NCBI GenBank assembly: GCA_026129405.1
Contig: JAHCID010000001.1
Span: 589,237-653,236, forward strand
Length of the DNA: 64,000 bases
Source: a bacterium
Lineage (GTDB): Bacteria > Desulfobacterota > Binatia > DP-6
Direction: 5' to 3'
Shown here: one piece after another, positions 58,873 through 64,000 of the stretch
Layout of the letters: every line of letters starts with the position of its first letter
Position numbering within the stretch: the stretch's first letter is position 1
The notes under the pieces: model-generated
What the model was told of the DNA's origin: nothing
What the model saw: only the letters and a program-made list of their open reading frames with translations
Database searches by the model: none
Made by a program: the position numbers and the translations under genes

Positions 58873-60588
58873 GTGGGGGCGCGGGAGGACGTGGAGCAGC
58901 CGGGGCGAATCGCCGCGGCGCTCATCGCGCTCACCACGGCCGCGGTGCTCGCGCTGCACCTCGATCGGCCGGCGTTCTTCGACAACGAGGGACGGTATGC
59001 CGAGGTCGCTCGCGAGATGCTGCTGCGTGGCGACTTCGTCACGCCGACGATGGACTGGACGCTGTTCCTCAACAAGCCGCCGCTCGCCTACTGGACGACG
59101 GCGCTCGCGTTCTCGTTCGTCGGCTTCACCGAGTGGGCGCGCCTCTCGACGATCGCCGTCGCCATGGTCACCGTCTATTGGACCTGTCGCCTCGGCGCGC
59201 GCATCTGGAGCGTGACCACCGGCCTGTGGGCCGGGGCGATCCTCGCGACGACGATCGGCTTCGCGCTCGAAGCCCGCACGCTGCGTCCCGACTCGTTCAT
59301 CATCGTGTCGACCGTCGGTGCGATCCTCTTCTGGCATCGCGCGGAGTACGGACCGGCCGCGGCGCGCACGCGCAACCTGGTCGCGCTCTACGGGCTGCTC
59401 GGCGTCGGGGTTCTCGCGAAGGGGCTGGTGCCGATCGTCGTCGCGGGGATTCCCATCGGCGTCGTGATGCTGCGCGAGCACGGGCTCGCGGCCATCCGGC
59501 GGATGCGTCCCGGGCTCGGGCTCGCGGTGCTCGCGCTCGTCGTGCTGCCCTGGCACGTGCTGGTCGCGCTCGAGCATCCGGGGTTCGCCTGGGACTACGT
59601 CGTCAACCAGCACCTCCTGTTCTTCCTCGACAAGAAGTTCCCGCGCGATTCCGAGGGCGACCCGCTGCCGTTCTTCTGGGCGGCGTTCCTCTTTCGCGCA
59701 GCGCCCTGGATCCTGGTCGTGCCGTTCACGCTGCCGGAGGCGTGGCGCGGGCTGCGCCGCGGCGATCCGGCGGCGCGCGGTGCCGTCCTCGCCTGGGTCT
59801 GGCTCGCGGGCGTCGTCGGGTTCTTCTCGCTGCCGCCGTCGCGGCTCGAGCACTACAGCCTTCCCGCGCTGCCGGCCGTCGCGCTGCTCGCGGCGCACGC
59901 GCTGGAACGGCTGCGGACGGGTGCGGTCGGCTCGGCGCCGTGGTGGTGGCTCGGTCTCGTCGCGGCGCTGCTCACCGGGGCAGGGCTGACCGGCCTGGTC
60001 GCGGGCACGTCGTTGCTCTCCAGGGTGTACTGGATCACGCAGGTGCCGGACTTCCTGCCGCTGGTGGTCCCGGCGGCGCTCGCGGCCAGCGCCGGCGGAC
60101 TGGTCCTCGCGACGGCGGTCCGCCGCCGCCGCCCGCGGCTGGTCGCGGCCGGGTTCGCGCTCGTCGGCGTGCCGCTGGCGGCCATCGTGCTCCGGGCGCA
60201 GGCGGTGGCGGAGCCGCTTTTCTCGTGGAAGCCGGTCGGGCAGGTGGTGCGGGAGCATGTTCCCGAGGCGGTTCCGGTCGTGTTCGAGTCGCCGGAGGAG
60301 TATCAGATCGTCGGTGGGCTGGTATTCTACAGCGGCCGTCGCATCGAGATGCTCGAGCCGCCGGGATTCGTCCCGCCGACGTACCTGGAGGGCAAGACCG
60401 AAGAGATGTTCCTGCGCCGCGCCGATTTCGACCGTCGCTGGCAGAGCGGCGAGCGGCTCGTGTTCGTGAGCGACTCGCAGAAGCGTCGCGATCGACCCGA
60501 CGGGTTGGTTCCCGCACCGTTCCACGTCCTCGCCCGTTTTGGTGACCGATGGATCCTCGCCAACTACCCGGTACCCGCGGCCTCCTGA
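58873..60588 (+). CDS. GT39/ArnT-like membrane glycosyltransferase
   Basis: 571 residues from a GTG at 58873 (a GTG at 58891 is possible; the long upstream reading has no membrane or family features). Twelve or so membrane helices. The first periplasmic loop carries the GT-C motif DNEGRYAEVAREML with the catalytic-type acid pair, followed by FLNKPPLAYW, as in ArnT. A soluble C-terminal periplasmic domain (about 470-571) follows. Such enzymes transfer a sugar from polyprenyl phosphate to lipid A or proteins in the periplasm. The GT2 enzyme encoded nearby could make the donor. Its end overlaps the outer-membrane gene by 40 bases. Confidence 0.92.
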   Translation: MGAREDVEQPGRIAAALIALTTAAVLALHLDRPAFFDNEGRYAEVAREMLLRGDFVTPTMDWTLFLNKPPLAYWTTALAFSFVGFTEWARLSTIAVAMVTVYWTCRLGARIWSVTTGLWAGAILATTIGFALEARTLRPDSFIIVSTVGAILFWHRAEYGPAAARTRNLVALYGLLGVGVLAKGLVPIVVAGIPIGVVMLREHGLAAIRRMRPGLGLAVLALVVLPWHVLVALEHPGFAWDYVVNQHLLFFLDKKFPRDSEGDPLPFFWAAFLFRAAPWILVVPFTLPEAWRGLRRGDPAARGAVLAWVWLAGVVGFFSLPPSRLEHYSLPALPAVALLAAHALERLRTGAVGSAPWWWLGLVAALLTGAGLTGLVAGTSLLSRVYWITQVPDFLPLVVPAALAASAGGLVLATAVRRRRPRLVAAGFALVGVPLAAIVLRAQAVAEPLFSWKPVGQVVREHVPEAVPVVFESPEEYQIVGGLVFYSGRRIEMLEPPGFVPPTYLEGKTEEMFLRRADFDRRWQSGERLVFVSDSQKRRDRPDGLVPAPFHVLARFGDRWILANYPVPAAS

Positions 60589-61820
60589 CAGCCTGCGCGC
60601 TCGCGCTGCTCGCCGCGCTCGCGACCTCGGCGACCGCGTTCGAGCTGCCGTGGACGCCGCCCGGGGTCGAGAAGACCAGCTTCGTCCCCGTGCCCGAGAT
60701 CATCCTCGATCCGAACGAGGGCAACACCTACGGCCTGATGGGCGTGTGGCTCCTTCTCGACGAGAAGGACGAGATCAAATACATGCTCGCGCCCGACGTC
60801 CGCTACAACGAGACGAAGGGCGTCTTCCCGACCCTCCGTCTCTTCGGGTACCCGAGCGACACGCGGCGCTACTCCCTCGCCGTCGGCAAGTCGACGACGA
60901 TCGACGAGAACTACGAGTTCGAGTACGCGGATCGCGGCCTGTGGGAGAAGCGCGCCTTCTTCCTCGCGAAGGCGGGCTACGAGCGCGACTCGACCGAGCG
61001 TTTCTACGGCTTCGGCAACACGTCGCGTGAAGACGACGAGTCGAACTACACCGGCGAGGAGTTCCTCGCCGACGCCACGCCCGGCTTCTGGATCGTCCCC
61101 ACCGTCAACGTCTCCTACCGCATGCGCATCCGACGCTACGCGGTGGCGCACGGCCAGGTCGACGGCGTGCCGTTCATCGACGCGCCCCGCTTCCGGCGCA
61201 ACCCGCGCACCGACGTTCGCGCGCGCGGCCTCGACGCCGGCGTGTATTGGGCGCACAAGCTCGCCGTCGCCTACGACACGCGCGACTCGATCGACCTGCC
61301 GACGCAGGGCGCGCTGTCGCAGATCTACGTCGACGCCGCCGACCGTACGCTCGGCAGCAAGACGTCGTACATGAAGTTCGGCTTCGAGACGCGCGGCTTC
61401 ATCCCGCTGCGCGGCGAGAAGCGCAACCCGATCATCGCGCTGCGCGCGCTCGCCGACTACGTGTCGGGCCCGAAGGACACGCCGTTCTGGGAGCGCAGCA
61501 GCCTGGGCGGCCGGCGCACGCTGCGCGGCTACGGCGGCGACCGCTTCATCGGCTTCAACCGCTCGCTCGGCACCGCCGAGCTGCGGACGCGGGTCTATCA
61601 GCGGCGGCTCTTCGGCGTGAAGGCCGAGCTCGAGCTCGCGCCGTTCGTCGAGGCCGGGCAGGTGTGGAAGGGGGTCACGAACAGCCCGGTCGACGACCTG
61701 CACTGGGTGTACGGGCTAGGGTTCCGCGGCATCGTCGCGCCGCAGATCGTCGCCTTCGTCGACGTCGGGCAGGGGACGGAGGGTATGTCCATCTTCACCG
61801 GGATCGACTACCCGTTCTGA
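60549..61820 (+). CDS. BamA/D15-type surface antigen outer-membrane protein
   Basis: 423 residues. Signal peptide 1-30 (ending TSATAF), then a beta-barrel ending in a terminal Phe (IDYPF), as outer-membrane proteins need for BAM recognition. The bacterial surface antigen barrel motif GGRRTLRGYGGDRFIG is near residues 318-333. No POTRA repeats precede it, so it is a short D15-only form, not BamA itself. Function unknown; it could be a porin or export barrel for a surface glycan. The convergent GT39 gene overlaps its last 105 bases. Confidence 0.9.
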   Translation: MDPRQLPGTRGLLTACALALLAALATSATAFELPWTPPGVEKTSFVPVPEIILDPNEGNTYGLMGVWLLLDEKDEIKYMLAPDVRYNETKGVFPTLRLFGYPSDTRRYSLAVGKSTTIDENYEFEYADRGLWEKRAFFLAKAGYERDSTERFYGFGNTSREDDESNYTGEEFLADATPGFWIVPTVNVSYRMRIRRYAVAHGQVDGVPFIDAPRFRRNPRTDVRARGLDAGVYWAHKLAVAYDTRDSIDLPTQGALSQIYVDAADRTLGSKTSYMKFGFETRGFIPLRGEKRNPIIALRALADYVSGPKDTPFWERSSLGGRRTLRGYGGDRFIGFNRSLGTAELRTRVYQRRLFGVKAELELAPFVEAGQVWKGVTNSPVDDLHWVYGLGFRGIVAPQIVAFVDVGQGTEGMSIFTGIDYPF

Positions 61821-63488
61821 CGGCTCGGGTGCCGGCACGAGACCCTTCGGCCGGACGACGAAGAGCGCGAGGCTGCCGCGGCTGGCGTCGCGCGCGTCGC
61901 TGACCAGCAGCGGGCGCAACGGCCGCCCTGCGCGATCGCGCCAGCGCTGCCATTCGTCCTCCCACAGGAGGAGATAGCTGGGGTCGTCGGTCGCCTCGCC
62001 CCAGCGCTGCACCGGCCGCGGCGCGTAGAAGCGCATCCCCGGGTCGGGCTTGTAGAAGGCGTGCAGCGTGGCGGCGGGCGGCACGCGGCGGTCGATCTGG
62101 CGCATGAACGCGGCGAGGCTGCGCGTCCGGGCGACCGGCGGGTGCACGAAGGCGTCGAACGCCATCGTCCAGCCGAGCGCCAGCACGGCGAGGATGGTGA
62201 CGACGCGACGCCAGTCCGCCGCCCGCGCGGCGCGCGCGAGAAAGACGCTCGCGATGCCGGCCGCGATCGCGAGCGGCCCCAACAGGGAGCCGACGGCGGA
62301 GATCGCATCCTCGACCACGTCGGCGCCGATCGCGTCGCGCGGATCGAGCCACGGACGGAACGGCGCGACGACGTCGACACCCGCCGCGAGCGCGACCACC
62401 GCCGCGGCGAGCACGAGCAGCACGGGCGCGTAGAGCGCCGTCGTGAAGCGCAGTGCCGTCGCCACGCGCCCCGTCGGCGGCGGCCCCGCGAGCGCCGCAC
62501 CGACGAGCAGCGCGAACGCGGGGAACGCGGGCAGCAGGTAGACGCTGCGCTTCGCGTCGGCGAGCGAGAAGAAGACGAGCGTCACGACCGCCCACGCGAG
62601 CGCGAACGCCGCGGCCCGGGCCGCCGGCGTGTCGCCCCGGCGCGGCGGCACCGCGGCGAGCGGCAGCAGCGGGGTCCATGGCAGGAGGCCGACGAGGCCG
62701 AGCAGCGGGAGGTAGAGGATGCCGTGCGCGTGGCCGGTCTTGGCGTCGTCGGTGTCGATGAAGCGGAGCCAGTTCTCCTTCGCGACCACCTCGAAGAAGG
62801 CGGCCCCGTACTTCATCAGCGCGGCGCCGTACCAGAGCGCCGCGACCGCGCCGGCGACGCCGAGCACGTGGATCGGGCGCAGCCACGCGAGCAGCGAACG
62901 GTCCCGGCGCACGGCCATGAGCGCGCCGATCGCGAGCGCCGGAAGCGCGAGCCCCACGGGACCCTTCGCGAGCGCGGCCAACGCGGCGCCGGCGGTGGCG
63001 AGCACGAGCGGCCCGCGCCCGCGGCGGACGAGCGCGAGCGTGAAGCCGGCGAACGTGATCGCGAGGGCGCCGCCGAGGACCATGTCGACGCGGGCCGAGG
63101 TCGCCGCACGCACCCACTCGAACGACGTCGCCAGGACGGCGGCCGCCGGCAGCGCGGCAGCGGGACCGAAGGCCGCCCGCGCGGCGGTCCACGTCGCCGC
63201 GACGCCGGCCGTCGCGGCGATCGCGGACGGCAGGCGCAGCGCTAACTCGGCGCGCTCCGGCAGCACGGCCAGCGCGACGGCCCCGAGCCAGTAGTAGAGC
63301 GGCGGCTTGCGGGCGAGGTCGCCGTCGGGTCGGGCGGGCACGAGCCATTCGCCCGTCCGCTGCATCTCCTGGACCACCATCCCCTCGCGGGGCTCGCCGC
63401 GGGTATAGAAGGGGACCTCGCCGACGCCCGTCAGGTAGAGCATCAGGCAGACGCCGACCAGCAGCATTCCCTCGCGGCGGGCGCTCAT
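61716..63488 (-). CDS. GT39/ArnT-like membrane glycosyltransferase (second copy)
   Basis: 590 residues from the ATG at 63488 (a GTG at 63503 is possible). About twelve membrane helices. First loop with TRGEPREGMVVQEMQRTGEW, then LARKPPLYYWLGA, and the later VKA/DAKRSVYLLPAFPAFALL helix block typical of the ArnT group. A soluble periplasmic C-terminus follows. The last about 35 residues come from the strand opposite the end of the outer-membrane protein gene. It is only distantly similar to the GT39 enzyme at 58873-60588, so not a recent duplicate. Confidence 0.9.
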   Translation of the reverse strand: MSARREGMLLVGVCLMLYLTGVGEVPFYTRGEPREGMVVQEMQRTGEWLVPARPDGDLARKPPLYYWLGAVALAVLPERAELALRLPSAIAATAGVAATWTAARAAFGPAAALPAAAVLATSFEWVRAATSARVDMVLGGALAITFAGFTLALVRRGRGPLVLATAGAALAALAKGPVGLALPALAIGALMAVRRDRSLLAWLRPIHVLGVAGAVAALWYGAALMKYGAAFFEVVAKENWLRFIDTDDAKTGHAHGILYLPLLGLVGLLPWTPLLPLAAVPPRRGDTPAARAAAFALAWAVVTLVFFSLADAKRSVYLLPAFPAFALLVGAALAGPPPTGRVATALRFTTALYAPVLLVLAAAVVALAAGVDVVAPFRPWLDPRDAIGADVVEDAISAVGSLLGPLAIAAGIASVFLARAARAADWRRVVTILAVLALGWTMAFDAFVHPPVARTRSLAAFMRQIDRRVPPAATLHAFYKPDPGMRFYAPRPVQRWGEATDDPSYLLLWEDEWQRWRDRAGRPLRPLLVSDARDASRGSLALFVVRPKGLVPAPEPSERVVDPGEDGHTLRPLPDVDEGDDLRRDDAAEP

Positions 63489-63547
63489 GCCGCAGGGCCC
63501 CACGCTGGACGCGGTGCCCCGCGGAGCGGTAGGGTCCGCGATCCCGC

Positions 63548-64000
63548 ATGGCCCGCCCGGATGCGCCGACCTATGACGCCCATTGGGGTTACCGGACGCT
63601 CGACGCCGAACGCTACGAGCGCCGCCGGTACGGCAGCCCCCTGCGGCGCTGGAACCTGCGCATGCTCGAGCGCACGCTGGCCCGCGCGCTCGAGGGCGTG
63701 ACCCCCGGCGGGCTGGTGCTCGACGCGCCCTGCGGCACGGGCATCCTGGCGCCGTTCCTGCGCAGCCGCGGCTTCCGCGTCGTCGGCGCCGACATCTCGC
63801 CGAACATGCTCGCGGTGGCGCGCGGACGCGCGCAGCCGGTCGACGTCCTGCTCGGCGACGTCGAGCTGCTGCCGGTGCGTGCGAAGAGCGTCGACGCCGT
63901 GGTCGTGAGCCGCTTCCTGATGCACCTGCCGCCGGACCGCCGCGTCGCGGTGCTGCGCACGTTCGCGGCGGCCACGCGCGGCCCCGTGATCGGAATGGTC
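63548..64000 (+). CDS. class I SAM-dependent methyltransferase, N-terminal part (cut by window edge)
   Basis: The first 151 residues are in the window; the gene runs off the right edge. SAM-binding motif I is LVLDAPCGTGILAPFL (about 57-72), motif II VVGADISPNMLAVARGRA, and motif post-II GDVELLPVRAKSVDAVVVSR, with MHLPPDRR after it. These show a UbiE/COQ5-like class I methyltransferase. The substrate cannot be told. It starts 59 bases from the divergent GT39 gene. Confidence 0.9.
   Translation, partial: MARPDAPTYDAHWGYRTLDAERYERRRYGSPLRRWNLRMLERTLARALEGVTPGGLVLDAPCGTGILAPFLRSRGFRVVGADISPNMLAVARGRAQPVDVLLGDVELLPVRAKSVDAVVVSRFLMHLPPDRRVAVLRTFAAATRGPVIGMV

Noticed and set aside
1-64000. tRNA, rRNA, CRISPR arrays and insertion sequences
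   Set aside because: No T-loop-like sequence outside genes, no regularly spaced repeats and no transposase-like protein were seen.

Overview
The window is very GC-rich (by eye about 70% or more), almost fully coding, and carries about 57 protein genes or gene parts, three gene relics and no recognisable rRNA, tRNA, CRISPR array or insertion sequence. Lipoproteins, a BamA/D15-type outer-membrane protein, an ExbB/ExbD pair, a D-Ala-D-Ala ligase and hopanoid genes point to a Gram-negative, hopanoid-making bacterium. CaiB-type CoA transferases, P450s and a thiolase plus DUF35 pair are common in high-GC environmental lineages such as Binatota, Desulfobacterota or Myxococcota-like bacteria. This placement is inference only.

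Left part (1-17 kb): a P450 (cut by the edge) sits behind a giant cyclase/ATPase/LuxR regulator. A CoA transferase is translationally coupled to an alpha/beta hydrolase-like protein whose nucleophile is Ala. Next come a secreted repeat protein and a coupled MoxR ATPase - VWA protein - CoA transferase operon ending in a clear intrinsic terminator. A LOG-family protein, a histidine phosphatase, a convergent D,D-carboxypeptidase/ddl pair, a DHH phosphoesterase and a lipoprotein follow.

17-34 kb: a second, complete P450. Then a tight operon for a TonB-like membrane protein carrying a von Willebrand A domain, an ExbB-like and an ExbD-like channel pair and a periplasmic TPR protein, preceded by a LytS/LytR-type two-component system. 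After that come DUF35 + degenerate thiolase, an acyltransferase relic, a gamma-glutamylcyclotransferase, a DASS transporter, mgtE, a DnaQ-UvrC-like fusion nuclease and hpnK.

34-53 kb: PPK2, a lipoprotein, a PAS/GAF histidine kinase, hpnI and hpnJ. The second notable block is a complete-looking aminoethylphosphonate route: PEP mutase fused to a nucleotidyltransferase-like domain, both subunits of phosphonopyruvate decarboxylase, 2-AEP transaminase, a stand-alone nucleotidyltransferase and a CDP-alcohol phosphotransferase. Together these would take PEP to phosphonoacetaldehyde, 2-AEP, CMP-AEP and a phosphonolipid. The block is interrupted by a SLOG-like protein, a tandem-repeat secreted protein and a divergent PNPOx-like/MocR pair with an inverted-repeat operator candidate. 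A relic of an aspartic protease lies antisense between the two decarboxylase subunits.

52-64 kb: htpX, a frameshifted histidine-kinase relic, an aldo/keto reductase, then a glycan block (UPF0104 flippase-like protein, Gfo/Idh/MocA dehydrogenase, GT2, DegT aminotransferase, two GT39/ArnT-like transferases, a D15-type outer-membrane protein) and the start of a SAM methyltransferase gene cut by the right edge.
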